NCBI RefSeq assembly: GCF_016862935.1
Contig: NZ_BONX01000054.1
Span: 1-64,000 of the forward strand
Origin: Plantactinospora mayteni
Lineage (GTDB): Bacteria > Actinomycetota > Actinomycetes > Mycobacteriales > Micromonosporaceae
Length of the DNA: 64,000 bases
Direction: 5' to 3'
Shown: one piece after another, positions 50,999 to 60,343 of the stretch
Position numbering within the stretch: position 1 is the stretch's first letter
Layout of the letters: the number at the start of each line of letters is the position of its first letter
Notes under the pieces: generated by a model
Databases searched by the model: none
What the model saw: only the letters and a program-made list of their open reading frames with translations
Told to the model about the DNA's origin: nothing
Translations under genes and position numbers: made by a program

Positions 50999-52039
50999 TC
51001 AGCCGAGGGCGGCGGGTGACTCGGCCTCCGGGACGAGCAGCCGGGGCGCGCCGGTGCCGTCGGCCGGTACGGACCAGACGTCCGGCCGGCCGTCGCTGTC
51101 GCGCAGCGTGTAGCCGAGGGTGTCGGCGTCCAGCCAGGCGGCCTGGTCGTCCACACTGGATCGCTCGGCCGAGGCGGTGACCCGCATGCTGGCCAGGTCC
51201 AGCACCGAGAGTCGCCAGCCCTTCGCCGGATCGCCGTCGACGGCCCGTTTGAAGGCGATTCGGGTGCCGTCGGGGGAGAGCGACGGGCACTCCACGTTCT
51301 CCGCCATGGTGCGTACGGTCCGGGCGGCGAGGTCGCCCTGCACCAGATAGCGCTTCCCGGCCGTCGACATGGTGGCGTAGAAGCGGTTGTCGTCGGCGGC
51401 GAAGGTGACGCCCCAGAAGTTGACGTCGGCCGCCCGGTACGGCCGGCCGTCCCGGGTCACCGCGAACTCCTCCAGACTCGACACACGCACCCCGGTCCGG
51501 GTGTCCAGGATGCCGGTACGGGTGGAGAAGCCGCCGCTGTTGTAGGAGTCCCCGCCGACGAAGGTGGTCCAGGCGACCATCCGGCCGCTGCCGGAGACCC
51601 GGGCCCGGTTCGGCAGGCCCGGTACCGGAAAGGACCGGGTCGGTCGCAGGCCGCTGTCCAGTACCACGAGCTGGTAGGACCAGGCCGTGTCGGGGCGCAG
51701 GCAGACGCCGGTACCGGCGGCGGCGTAGACCCGGACGCACTCCAGGTCGGCGACGTTCCGCCCGCCACCGGGGTCGTCGGCGGCGACGATCGCCAGGTGC
51801 CGGTCGGTGACGGTGAGCAGCCGGGGACCGGGCGCGAGGGTGAGGTCGGCCTGCCCTGCCGCGCCGCGTACCGGTGGCTCGTCCGGGGGGTCGCCGCCGC
51901 TGACCACGGTGTAGCCGACCGCAACCCCGGTGAGCAGCACTGCGGCCAGTGCGGTGAGCATGATCCGCTTCTGTCGGGACAGGCCCGGCCCGCCACCGCC
52001 GCCGATCACTCCCGTTTCCTGCTCGGCTGCGCGGCTCAT
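50999..52039 (-). CDS. Membrane-anchored TolB/WD40-like propeller protein
   Basis: 346 residues. A single helix (IMLTALAAVLLTGVAVGYTVV, about 26-46) places the rest outside the membrane. The remainder is a beta-propeller-like chain with PD40/TolB-type blades, e.g. GRMVAWTTFVGGDSYNSGGF, VECPSLSPDGTRIAFKRAV and DQAAWLDADTLGYTLRDSDG. No enzymatic residues are evident; such proteins usually bind other proteins or glycans. Its ATG overlaps the stop of the MFS gene by 4 bp, so the two are made together. The 247 bp after it is the promoter region of the SARP gene. Confidence 0.7.
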   Translation of the reverse strand: MSRAAEQETGVIGGGGGPGLSRQKRIMLTALAAVLLTGVAVGYTVVSGGDPPDEPPVRGAAGQADLTLAPGPRLLTVTDRHLAIVAADDPGGGRNVADLECVRVYAAAGTGVCLRPDTAWSYQLVVLDSGLRPTRSFPVPGLPNRARVSGSGRMVAWTTFVGGDSYNSGGFSTRTGILDTRTGVRVSSLEEFAVTRDGRPYRAADVNFWGVTFAADDNRFYATMSTAGKRYLVQGDLAARTVRTMAENVECPSLSPDGTRIAFKRAVDGDPAKGWRLSVLDLASMRVTASAERSSVDDQAAWLDADTLGYTLRDSDGRPDVWSVPADGTGAPRLLVPEAESPAALG

Positions 52040-53376
52040 CCGGCCACCCCCGCTCGGGCGGTCGGCCGGGCGGCCAGCAGCAGTACCGTGCCGACCAGTG
52101 CCGCGCCGACGCAGGCCGCCGCCACACGGGTCGCGGTCGCCGGTCCCCAGGTCTGCCAGGCCAACCCGAACAGCACCGAGGAGAGCAGGTAGGCGAGTGC
52201 CTGCCCGGTCTGCACCAGCGCTATCCCGGTGGTGCGCAGCCGCTCCGGCAGCAGCGGGCCGGCGAGCGCGATCAGGACGCCGTCGGTGGCGGCGTAGAAG
52301 AGGCCGTACAGGCCGAGCACCAGGGCCAGCAGCGGCCAGCCGTGCACCGGGCCGGGCAGCAGCAGGTACGTCCCGAGCAGCGCCAGATAGCCGCCGAGCA
52401 CCACCGGCAGCCGCCCCACCCGGTCGGCGAGTACGCCCAGCGGGGCGGCCAGCAGCAGGTAGCTGAGGCTGGTGCCGACGGCCAGCAGCGGGAACCAGAC
52501 CGCACTCAGCTCCTCGCGGCGCTGCAACAGCAGGTAGACGAAGCCGTCCCCGATGGTGGCGAGCCCGAGCAGTACGGCGGCGAGCAGCAGCCGCCGTACG
52601 CCAGGGGCGCGGAACAGCCCCAACGCCTCGGATACCGTCACCGGCTCCGGCCTGCTACTCGCCAGCACCGGCCGGCCGCCACTCCCGCCGACGGCGGCGG
52701 CCTCGGGGCGGGCCGGGGCGGGACGGTCGCGTACGAAGAGCACCAGCACCACCACCCCGAGCGCAGCCACGCAGAAGCTGCTCACGAAGACGGCGTCGTA
52801 CGACCCACCGGCGGCGGCCAGCACCGCCAGCGCGACCAGCGGGCCGAGGAAGGCACCGGCACCGTCCATCGCCCGGTGCACGCCGAACGCCCGGCCGAGC
52901 GAGCCGGCCGGGGTGGAGAGGGTGATCATGGCGTCCCGGGGTGCGGTGCGCAGTCCCTTGCCGAGCCGGTCGGCGGCGATGACCAGCCCGATCGCCCCGG
53001 CCGACCGACCGGCGGCGAGCAGGCCCAGCTTGGCGACGGCGGAGAGGGCGTAGCCGATCCCGGCCAGCAGCTTGCGGGCCTGGATCCGGTCGGCGACGAA
53101 ACCGCCGACGATCCGCAGCAGCGCCGTCGCCCCGGTGTAGACGCCGTCCAGCACGCCGTAGGCGAGCGGGCTGAGCTGGAGGCCGAGTACCAGGTACATC
53201 GGCAGCACGGCGCTGACCATCTCGGACGAGACGTCGGTGATCATGCTGACCGTGCCGAGCGCGACGACGTTGCCGCCGACCAGCGCCCAGCCCCGGCGGC
53301 GGGACCGGGACCGCTCGGCCCCCGCACCAGCGTCCGGGTCGGTCGGGTCGGGCCGGCCCACCGTGGACAGGTACAC
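52036..53376 (-). CDS. MFS transporter
   Basis: 446 residues, twelve helices. MITDVSSEMVSAVLPMYLV at helix 1 and LRIVGGFVADRIQARKLLAG (motif A-like) resemble the branch of MFS proteins annotated as efflux carriers in actinobacteria and cyanobacteria. RLGKGLRTAPRDAMIT is highly characteristic of that branch. The substrate is unknown. GTG at 53376. It is co-translated with the propeller protein, an odd pairing that suggests the propeller is a partner or sensor. Divergent from the metallophosphatase gene across 276 bp. Confidence 0.85.
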   Translation of the reverse strand: MYLSTVGRPDPTDPDAGAGAERSRSRRRGWALVGGNVVALGTVSMITDVSSEMVSAVLPMYLVLGLQLSPLAYGVLDGVYTGATALLRIVGGFVADRIQARKLLAGIGYALSAVAKLGLLAAGRSAGAIGLVIAADRLGKGLRTAPRDAMITLSTPAGSLGRAFGVHRAMDGAGAFLGPLVALAVLAAAGGSYDAVFVSSFCVAALGVVVLVLFVRDRPAPARPEAAAVGGSGGRPVLASSRPEPVTVSEALGLFRAPGVRRLLLAAVLLGLATIGDGFVYLLLQRREELSAVWFPLLAVGTSLSYLLLAAPLGVLADRVGRLPVVLGGYLALLGTYLLLPGPVHGWPLLALVLGLYGLFYAATDGVLIALAGPLLPERLRTTGIALVQTGQALAYLLSSVLFGLAWQTWGPATATRVAAACVGAALVGTVLLLAARPTARAGVAG

Positions 53377-53571
53377 CGCCGATCACCTCCGTACCCGCTG
53401 CCGGCACCGGTGCAGGTGCCGAACCGCCCGGCACCCGGCCGCCCGGTCGGCGCCGGGCAACCACTGTGCAATCCGGTACCCGCCGGGACAACCGGAACGG
53501 GGCGGCCGGCAGGTGTGCGTCGGGTGAACGGGCGGTGGCGCGGGAAGCGTTCGCCGGCCGGGCACCGAACT

Positions 53572-53605
53572 GTTCATCCGGACGTGCGACGGCGGTTCAT
53601 CCACG
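53572..53605 (+). promoter_or_regulatory. PHO-box-like direct repeats before the metallophosphatase gene
   Basis: GTTCATCC occurs at 53572 and 53595, 23 bp apart (two 11-bp steps plus one). A possible -10 TTAGAT follows at about 53609. Streptomyces PhoP boxes are 11-bp repeats of the GTTCACC type. The spacing is off by one, so this is tentative. Confidence 0.35.
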
Positions 53606-53652
53606 TCATTAGATTCCCGACGCCTGAACCTCCCGAGGGAAGGAAAGACCGG

Positions 53653-55044
53653 ATGGGTACCCGCCACATTCGACTGGGAGTCGCCGCCGGTGCCACGGTC
53701 GCACTGGTGGCCACGACCGCCACGGTGCTGCTCACCGCGACCGCCCCGGCCGGGGCCGCGACCGCCACGTTCACCCCGGTCGCCGACACCTACGTGCAGA
53801 ACGACACCCCGAGCACCAACTACGGCACCTCGGCCCAGGTCGTGGTGGACAACTCGCCGGTCCGGCGTACCTTCCTGCGGTTCACGGTGAGCGGCGTCAG
53901 CGGGCAGTTCACCGGGGCGAAGCTGCGGCTGCGGACGATCAGCGGCAACAGCGGCAGCCCGAGCGGCGGCAGCTTCCGGGCGATCTCCAGCAACGCCTGG
54001 TCGGAGACCGGCACCACCTGGAACAACCAGCCCGCGATCGACGGCGCCTCGGTCGGCTCGATCGGCTCGGTGACCAGCAACGCCTGGTACGAGCTGGACG
54101 TCGCCGCCGTGGTGACCGGCAACGGCACGTACAGTTTCGCCGGCACGTCGAGCAACGGCGACGGGGCGTACTTCGACACCCGGGAGACCGGGGCGGACGC
54201 GCCGCAACTGGTGGTCACCACCGGCAGCACCACCCCGCCGACCACCCCGCCGTCCTCCGGTGACCCGGTGCTGGTCGGCGCGGGTGACATCGCCACCTCG
54301 GGCTCCGGGGACAGCGCCACCGCCGCCCTGCTGGACAGCATCGCCGGTACGGTCTTCACCACCGGCGACAACGTCTACGACAACGGCACCGCCAGCGAGT
54401 TCAACAGCTATTACCAGCCGACCTGGGGCCGGCACAAGGCGCGGACCCGGCCGTCGCCGGGCAACCACGACTACAACACCTCGGGCGCCACCGGCTACTA
54501 CAATTACTTCGGCTCGACCGCCGGCCCGGCCGGGCAGGGCTACTACTCCTACGACCTCGGCAACTGGCACGTCGTCTCGCTGAACTCCAACGTCAGCATG
54601 TCGGCCGGCTCGGCCCAGGAACGCTGGCTCCGCGCCGACCTGGCCGCCAACACCCGACCGTGCACGCTGGCGTACTGGCACCACCCGCTCTTCACCAGCG
54701 GTGCCAACCACGCCCCGTCGACCGCCACCCGCCCGCTCTACCAGGCGTTGTACGACTACGACGCGGACGTCGCGGTCTTCGGGCACAACCACCAGTACGA
54801 GCGGTTCGCGCCGCAGAACCCGAGCGGTGCCCGGGACACCAGTCGGGGCATCCGGTCCTTCGTGGCCGGGATGGGCGGCGCCAGCCACTACGGCTTCGGC
54901 ACGATCGCGCCGAACAGCGAGGCCCGGAACAGCGACACCTACGGCGTGCTGAAGTTCACCCTGCACGCCAACGGCTACAGCTGGCAGTTCGTACCCGAGG
55001 CGGGCAAGAGCTACGCCGACAGCGGCACCGGCACCTGCCACTGA
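53653..55044 (+). CDS. Secreted metallophosphatase with N-terminal DNRLRE/CBM96-like domain
   Basis: 463 residues. Signal peptide to about PAGAATA. Residues about 36-190 form a DNRLRE (CBM96-like) beta-sandwich: TPVADTYVQNDTPSTNYGTS and WSETGTTWNNQPAIDG. A Thr/Pro linker follows. The calcineurin-like phosphoesterase has metal ligands in LVGAGDIATSG, TTGDNVYDNG, SPGNHDYNT, YWHHPLF and VFGHNHQYERF, the purple-acid-phosphatase order. It should hydrolyse phosphate esters outside the cell, perhaps while bound to polysaccharide. ATG 53653 after GAGGGAAGGAAAG. The upstream GTTCATCC repeats hint at PhoP control. Confidence 0.9.
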   Translation: MGTRHIRLGVAAGATVALVATTATVLLTATAPAGAATATFTPVADTYVQNDTPSTNYGTSAQVVVDNSPVRRTFLRFTVSGVSGQFTGAKLRLRTISGNSGSPSGGSFRAISSNAWSETGTTWNNQPAIDGASVGSIGSVTSNAWYELDVAAVVTGNGTYSFAGTSSNGDGAYFDTRETGADAPQLVVTTGSTTPPTTPPSSGDPVLVGAGDIATSGSGDSATAALLDSIAGTVFTTGDNVYDNGTASEFNSYYQPTWGRHKARTRPSPGNHDYNTSGATGYYNYFGSTAGPAGQGYYSYDLGNWHVVSLNSNVSMSAGSAQERWLRADLAANTRPCTLAYWHHPLFTSGANHAPSTATRPLYQALYDYDADVAVFGHNHQYERFAPQNPSGARDTSRGIRSFVAGMGGASHYGFGTIAPNSEARNSDTYGVLKFTLHANGYSWQFVPEAGKSYADSGTGTCH

Positions 55045-55086
55045 ACCTTTTCCACCTGAACCGCGCGGCGCGCACCCACCGCGTGC

Positions 55087-55122
55087 ACGGCGGCCGGCCG
55101 GAGACCCCGGGCCGGCCGCCGT
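55087..55122. terminator. Bidirectional terminator between convergent secreted-protein genes
   Basis: ACGGCGGCCGGCC (55087-55099) pairs perfectly with GGCCGGCCGCCGT (55110-55122), loop 10 nt. It lies between two stop codons facing each other. Confidence 0.8.
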
Positions 55123-55134
55123 CGGTGGTCCGCG

Positions 55135-57024
55135 TTACGCGGCCGGGTACTCCGCGAGGTAGACCGGTGCGCCGACCCGGGTGGTGTCGGCCGGCCCGCC
55201 GACGCCGTTGACCACGTGGTCGATGACGCCCGCGCTGAGGTTGACGGTCATGATGTGGTGCAGCCGGACGCCCGGCCTTTCCGGCACCTCGAAGCCGTTC
55301 TCGGTGTGGATCGACGGGTTGTTCTGGTTGAAGACGTACACGCCGCCGCCGTAGAGGGTGTGCCGCTTCACCCGGTCGCCGACCTTGTAGCCGGCCCAGC
55401 CCTCGACGTCGCCGTTCATCCAGTCGGCCTGGGTCGGCGGGTCGTACGGCAGTTCGTTCTGGTAGAGGATCGTGGTGCCGTCCTCGCCGTTCCAGACCGT
55501 GTTGTACCGCTGGAAGTGCTCGACGAAGAGGCCGGTCGCGGTCACGTGGTCCCCGTTGATGACGGCGCCGTACCGGCCGGTGTTGGTCCGCCAGCGGTCG
55601 GTGTCGCCGTTGACGCCCTCGGTGAAGCCCTCGACGCCGTGGTCGCCGCGCCAGACCCAGGTGTGGTCGATGAGCACGTGGTCGGCGTTCACCTCCAGGG
55701 CGATGTTCGTCCGGCCGATGTGCGGGCCGCCGACCCGGAAGTACACGTCGGAGAGGGTGATCGGGTTCTGCGGGGTGCTGTGGTTGCGGCCGTGCCGGCT
55801 GCCGACGCGGAGCAGCACCGGCGACTCCCGCGGCCCGGCGTCGACGGTGACCCCGGCGACCACCACCCCGGGCACCCCGGCGACCTCCAGCGGAACCGCG
55901 CCGTTCACGGCGGTCAGCGTGGCGTGCCCGATGCCCAGCACCACCGTGTCGGGGCGGTTGACCTCGATGCTGCGCGCCACGTCGTAGCCGCCCGGGGTGA
56001 GCAGCAGGTGCTTGCCCCGGGCCAGTTCCCGGTTGATCACCTGTACCGGGTCGGACGGCCGCGCGACGAAGAAGTCCCGCAGCGGGATCGTCCGGCCCGG
56101 CGTCAGCCCGGCACCCCAGGTGATGCCCCGGGTGTCCCGCCGCACCGCCGGCACCCGGACCTGGTAGGCACCCTTCGCGTCCACGAAGAGGTACGGCTTC
56201 TCCCGGCTCAGCGGCGTGCTCTCCAGCGTCGTGTACGGCGGGTCGGGGAATCCGGCGTCGTCGGGAGCGCCGACCACCCCGGCGAAGACCTGGTTCCAGA
56301 CCGCGTTCGACCAGCTCGCGACCTCGGTGTTCCGGGTCAGCCACTGCTGTTGCGAGCCGTTGGTGGTGGCCGGCAGCCGCGAGTCGGCGATGAAGCCGCC
56401 GCTGGCGTACTGCGGGCCGGCGGTGCAGTAGTCCATCAGCGACAGTCCGCCGCCGCCGATGTTCATCCGGCGCAGCGAGACCGCCTGTGAGACGGCCCAG
56501 AAGTTCGCCGACGCCCGGCAGTCGTCCTGCCCCTTAGCGACGATGTTGAGCGACAGGTTGGAGAGGGTACGCCAGAAGTTGACCAGGGCGATGCAGTTGC
56601 CGGTGCCGCCGCCCTCCAGACAGCGGTTGTAGACCTCGACCTTGCCGTTGATCACGACATCGGTGGGTGAGGCCCCGAGCCCGGAGATCTCGGTGTAGTA
56701 GCCGACCTTGATCTGTAGTGGCTGCTCGGCGCTGCCGTAGCTGCCGGGCTTGAAGAGGTACGCGTACCGGTCGGTGCCCATCTCGTTGCCGACCTGCCGG
56801 GCGTGGGTCGCGTCGAGGGTCGCCTGGATCTCGCTGACCGGCATGCTCGGGTCGAAGACGGTGACGTTGCGCCCGAGGTCCGGGGTACTGGGCCGGGGCG
56901 GGTGGGCGTTGGCCGGCACGTTCGTCGCGGCGGTGGCGGTGGCCAGCACGAGGCCGAGCACGAGCACCCGGCGGAACCGGTGGCGCGCGGTGCGCCGCCG
57001 GAGGCCGGGGGAGTGGGTCGTCAT
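55135..57024 (-). CDS. Secreted right-handed beta-helix protein of unknown activity
   Basis: 629 residues. Signal peptide to about VPANA. The chain reads as two parallel beta-helix regions: first SEIQATLDATHARQVGNEMG with LFKPGSYGSAEQPLQIKVGY and coils to about residue 230; then VINRELARGKHLLLTPGGYD with TVVLGIGHATLTAVNGAVPL and coils to the end (EVNADHVLIDHTWVWRGDHG). This two-helix plan recalls GH55 or pectate-lyase-like enzymes, but the catalytic residues of those families cannot be matched. Homologues are often labelled adenylyl cyclase, which nothing in the sequence supports. Cys pairs (RCLEGGGTGNC, MDYC) suggest extracellular disulfides. ATG 57024. A 16-bp palindrome lies about 200 bp upstream. 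Confidence 0.72.
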   Translation of the reverse strand: MTTHSPGLRRRTARHRFRRVLVLGLVLATATAATNVPANAHPPRPSTPDLGRNVTVFDPSMPVSEIQATLDATHARQVGNEMGTDRYAYLFKPGSYGSAEQPLQIKVGYYTEISGLGASPTDVVINGKVEVYNRCLEGGGTGNCIALVNFWRTLSNLSLNIVAKGQDDCRASANFWAVSQAVSLRRMNIGGGGLSLMDYCTAGPQYASGGFIADSRLPATTNGSQQQWLTRNTEVASWSNAVWNQVFAGVVGAPDDAGFPDPPYTTLESTPLSREKPYLFVDAKGAYQVRVPAVRRDTRGITWGAGLTPGRTIPLRDFFVARPSDPVQVINRELARGKHLLLTPGGYDVARSIEVNRPDTVVLGIGHATLTAVNGAVPLEVAGVPGVVVAGVTVDAGPRESPVLLRVGSRHGRNHSTPQNPITLSDVYFRVGGPHIGRTNIALEVNADHVLIDHTWVWRGDHGVEGFTEGVNGDTDRWRTNTGRYGAVINGDHVTATGLFVEHFQRYNTVWNGEDGTTILYQNELPYDPPTQADWMNGDVEGWAGYKVGDRVKRHTLYGGGVYVFNQNNPSIHTENGFEVPERPGVRLHHIMTVNLSAGVIDHVVNGVGGPADTTRVGAPVYLAEYPAA

Positions 57025-57600
57025 GCGGTTCGTCCGTCCTTTCCGCTGGCCGGGGCCGGGGCCGGGCCGGTGCGCCGGTGGCGGACCGGGTCCGTCGGAG
57101 CCGGGCGCAGCGACGGGGTGGGGTTGCTGCGGTGGGGTGCCCGAACGGAATCGGGCACCGGTGCTGCTGCGTCGTCGTCGACGCACCTCTTCGGAGGGTG
57201 GCGGTGGCACCCGGGTCGGATTCAGAGAGCGCTCTCTGCACCGTCCGACGAGCACCACCTCGCCGCGCGAAGTGGATTGAGATGTTTCTACCGGCAACCC
57301 GGGCCGTACGCCATTGGGCGAGGGGTTGGTCTCCGGTGTCGGCACCACGGTGTGACGTCGTGATGGCCGGCCTGGGCCAAAAATGTTGATCTCTATTGCC
57401 CGAGGGTCGGTCCGACTGGTACTCAATGGAGGCAGGTGATCAACGAACGGCCGGGAGGCGTCGATGATCGTTGCCATCCCTGGGCCGAACCGCCGTCGAA
57501 ACCCCCACACCCAGACCTACTGGTAGCGGCGCGGGGAGTGCTCTCTCCCCGGGCCAGACGACGGCCGGCCGTGCGAGCCGGCCACGGAAGGCGGCACCAG
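57025..57600. other. 576-bp divergent promoter region
   Basis: It separates the beta-helix gene (minus) from the M14 peptidase gene (plus). It contains the palindrome at 57223-57238 and an A+T-richer patch at about 57270-57420. No open frame with a recognisable motif is present. The purine run ACGGAAGGCGG just before 57601 is the ribosome site of the peptidase. Confidence 0.5.
57223..57238. promoter_or_regulatory. LacI-type operator palindrome
   Basis: CAGAGAGCGCTCTCTG is a perfect 16-bp palindrome with the central GAGCGCTC that LacI-family proteins such as CebR recognise in actinobacteria. It lies about 200 bp before the beta-helix gene, so it probably regulates that gene; this would make the product a carbohydrate-related enzyme. 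Confidence 0.7.
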
Positions 57601-60267
57601 ATGACAAACAGTGAAGGCTCAGGGCTGTCCCGTCGTACCCTGCTCAGGTCCACCGCGGCGGCCGGCGCCGCCGCGACCGCGGTGACCGTGGCCGCCCCCG
57701 ACGTCGCCGCGGCGCAGCCCGCGACCCGGCCGGTCGCCGCGCCGGACGTCGTGGGGAAGGCCGCCGCGATCCCCACCCCGGAGCAGTACTTCGGGTTCCG
57801 GATCGGCTCCGACGGCAGGCTCGCCACCTGGGACCGCATGGTCCCGTACTTCCGGCTCATCGCGGACCGCAGCGACCGGGTCAGCTTCCAGGAGGTCGGC
57901 AAGACCACCAACGGCAACCCGTACGTGCTGCTCACCATCACCTCGCCGAAGAACCACCGGAACCTGGACCGGCTGATCGCGATCAACGACCGGCTGGCCG
58001 ACCCGCGCGGCCTGTCGCCGACCGAGGCCCAGGAACTGGCCCGGACCGGCAAGCCCTTCTACTTCGTGTACGCCGGCATCCACTCCACCGAGGTCGGCAA
58101 CTCGCAGGCCACCATCGAGTGGGCACACCGGCTGGCCACCGAGAAGTCCGAGTATGTGACGGAGATCCTGGACAACCTGGTGATCCTGCTGGTGCCGGCG
58201 CAGAACCCGGACGGGCTGGTGCTGGTCAACGACTACTTCGTGGCCACCGAGGGGACCAACTACACGCGTACCTACCCGGACCTCTACCAGAAGTACACCG
58301 GGCACGACGACAACCGCGACTGGTTCATGTTGACCCAGGTCGAGAGCCATCATGCCGTCGCGATCCAGGCGAAGTACCACCCGCAGGTGTTGCAGGACTC
58401 GCACCAGGCCGGCGCGGGCTCGCCCCGGATGTTCACCCCGCCCTACCTGTCGCCGTACGACCCGAACATCGACGCGATCACCGTGCAGCAGACCGACGCG
58501 CTCGGCCTGGCGATGCAGCGCGGCATGACCGCCGCCGGCATGAAGGGCGTCGGCTGGGGCATGACCTACGACTACTGGACCCCGTCCCGGCAGTACTGCG
58601 TCTACCACAACACCGTCCGGATCCTCACCGAGGCGGCGAGCTGCTCGAACCTGGCGTTCCCGAACGTCAGCGACCGGCCGATCGGCAGCCAGGAGTCGTC
58701 GATCAGCTTCATCGAGCCGTACGACCAGAAGACCTGGACGCTGCGGCAGATCGTCGACTACGTCTCGCAGGCGTTCTATTCCGGCATCGAGTCGGTCGCC
58801 TACGACAACTACAACTGGCTCTACAACTTCTATCGGGTCGGTCGCAAGGCGGTGACCCGGACCAGTCCCCGGGCCTACGTCATCCCGGCCGGTCAGCGCG
58901 ACCCGCAGGCGGTCCGGGACGCCCTCGACATCCTGCACCGGGGCGCGGTCGAGGTACGCCAGGCACAGTCGGCGTTCACCATCGGCGACCAGCGCTATCC
59001 GGCCGGCTCGTACGTGGTCTACCTGAACCAGCCGTACGGCGGCTTCGCCAAGACCCTGCTGGAGGTGCAGGAGTATCCGCACCTGCTGCAATATCCGGGC
59101 GGCCCGCCGCAGCGCCCGTACGACGTGACCGCGCAGACCCTGCCGATGCTGCTCGGCTTCCGCGCCGACCTGGTCGACACCTCCTTCGCGGCCAGCACCA
59201 AGCTGCTCACCGAGATCAGGCCGGCCCCGGTCAGCATGCCGGCGGCACCGCCGGCCACCGGTGCGTACACCATCGGCCCGGAGTCCTACGGCGTGTTCCG
59301 GATCGTGGCCCGGCTGCAACGGCAGGGCATCCCCGTCTTCCGGGCCGCCGCCCAGTTCACCGACGGCGGGCGCACCTTCCCGGCCGGTACCTTCGTGCTG
59401 CCGCCGACCGACGCGGCCCGGCAGATGCTCCAGGAGCAGTCGCGCGACACCGGCATCCCGGTGGCGGCCATCTCGACCGTGCCCCGGGTCGCCGGGGCGC
59501 AGCTCAAGCCGGGCACCCGGATCGGGCTGCTCAAGCCGGCCAACAACATGCAGTCCGGCTGGCTGATGTGGCAGTTCGACCAGTACGGGGTGAACTACTC
59601 CGTGGTACGGGCGCAGGACTACCAGAACCTCGCCGGCCGGTTCGACGCGATCGTCATGCCGCACGGGGTGAGCCGGAACTCGATCGTCAACGGGCTGAAC
59701 CGGAACAACTATCCGGCGGAGTGGAGCTGGGCGTTCGGGGTCGGCGAGGAGGGCTGGACGAAGCTGCGCGAGTTCGTGACGGCCGGCGGCACCCTGGTGG
59801 CGTACGGCAGCGCGACCCCGACCGCACAGGCGCTCTTCGAGTTGCCGCTCCGCTCGGTGCTGCCGACCGACTCGTCGGTCTTCTACTGCCCGGGGGCGCT
59901 GCTCAGCCAGGAGATCGACACCTCCGAGCCGGCCGGCTGGGGCATGGACCCGGACAACCCGGTCTGGTTCGACGAGGACCGCGCCTACGAGGTCACCGAC
60001 CCGGACAAGTACCCGGTGCGGGTGGTCGCGAAGTATCCGGACAGCGGGGAGCAGTTGCAGAGCGGCTGGCTGATCGGCGGCGAGTATCTCAACGGCGCCG
60101 TCAACGGTCTGAGCTGGACGGTCGGCACCGGCTCGGTGGTGACCTTCGGCAGTGAGGTCGCCTTCCGTACCTGGAACCGGGGCGAGGCCAAGATGGTCTT
60201 CAACGCCTTGTACCACGGTCCGTCCGCGAAGCTCACCCCCGAGCAGTTCGCCCGGCTCGGCCGCTAG
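57601..60267 (+). CDS. Tat-exported M14-family zinc carboxypeptidase with large C-terminal domain
   Basis: 888 residues. A twin-arginine signal (LSRRTLLRSTAAAGAAATAV) is followed by the M14 domain (about 60-400): QEVGKTTNGNPYVLLTITSP, the zinc motif GIHSTEVGNSQA (HxxE, about 160), LVPAQNPDGL and QDSHQAGAGSP with a further His. The C-terminal third (from about 600) resembles a class I glutamine-amidotransferase-like fold (RIGLLKPANNMQSGWLMWQF; FDAIVMPHGVSRNSIVNG; LREFVTAGGTLVAYGSAT). This M14 plus GATase-like layout recurs in actinobacteria; the substrate is unknown. ATG 57601 with GGAAGGCGG ahead; the upstream open frame lacks a ribosome site and is leader. Confidence 0.9.
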   Translation: MTNSEGSGLSRRTLLRSTAAAGAAATAVTVAAPDVAAAQPATRPVAAPDVVGKAAAIPTPEQYFGFRIGSDGRLATWDRMVPYFRLIADRSDRVSFQEVGKTTNGNPYVLLTITSPKNHRNLDRLIAINDRLADPRGLSPTEAQELARTGKPFYFVYAGIHSTEVGNSQATIEWAHRLATEKSEYVTEILDNLVILLVPAQNPDGLVLVNDYFVATEGTNYTRTYPDLYQKYTGHDDNRDWFMLTQVESHHAVAIQAKYHPQVLQDSHQAGAGSPRMFTPPYLSPYDPNIDAITVQQTDALGLAMQRGMTAAGMKGVGWGMTYDYWTPSRQYCVYHNTVRILTEAASCSNLAFPNVSDRPIGSQESSISFIEPYDQKTWTLRQIVDYVSQAFYSGIESVAYDNYNWLYNFYRVGRKAVTRTSPRAYVIPAGQRDPQAVRDALDILHRGAVEVRQAQSAFTIGDQRYPAGSYVVYLNQPYGGFAKTLLEVQEYPHLLQYPGGPPQRPYDVTAQTLPMLLGFRADLVDTSFAASTKLLTEIRPAPVSMPAAPPATGAYTIGPESYGVFRIVARLQRQGIPVFRAAAQFTDGGRTFPAGTFVLPPTDAARQMLQEQSRDTGIPVAAISTVPRVAGAQLKPGTRIGLLKPANNMQSGWLMWQFDQYGVNYSVVRAQDYQNLAGRFDAIVMPHGVSRNSIVNGLNRNNYPAEWSWAFGVGEEGWTKLREFVTAGGTLVAYGSATPTAQALFELPLRSVLPTDSSVFYCPGALLSQEIDTSEPAGWGMDPDNPVWFDEDRAYEVTDPDKYPVRVVAKYPDSGEQLQSGWLIGGEYLNGAVNGLSWTVGTGSVVTFGSEVAFRTWNRGEAKMVFNALYHGPSAKLTPEQFARLGR

Positions 60268-60274
60268 GAAACGT

Positions 60275-60306
60275 CCGGGCGGGACCGGGTTGCCGGTCCC
60301 GCCCGG
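60275..60306. terminator. Bidirectional terminator
   Basis: CCGGGCGGGACCGG (60275-60288) pairs perfectly with CCGGTCCCGCCCGG (60293-60306), loop GTTG. It lies 8 bp past the peptidase stop and before the 3' end of the convergent gene. Confidence 0.85.
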
Positions 60307-60343
60307 CGCAGCGCAGGATCAGCACCGCCAGGGTGCCGATCGG

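Noticed and set aside
55135-57024. Adenylyl cyclase annotation for the beta-helix protein
   Set aside because: No cyclase catalytic motifs; a signal peptide and beta-helix coils point to an extracellular protein.
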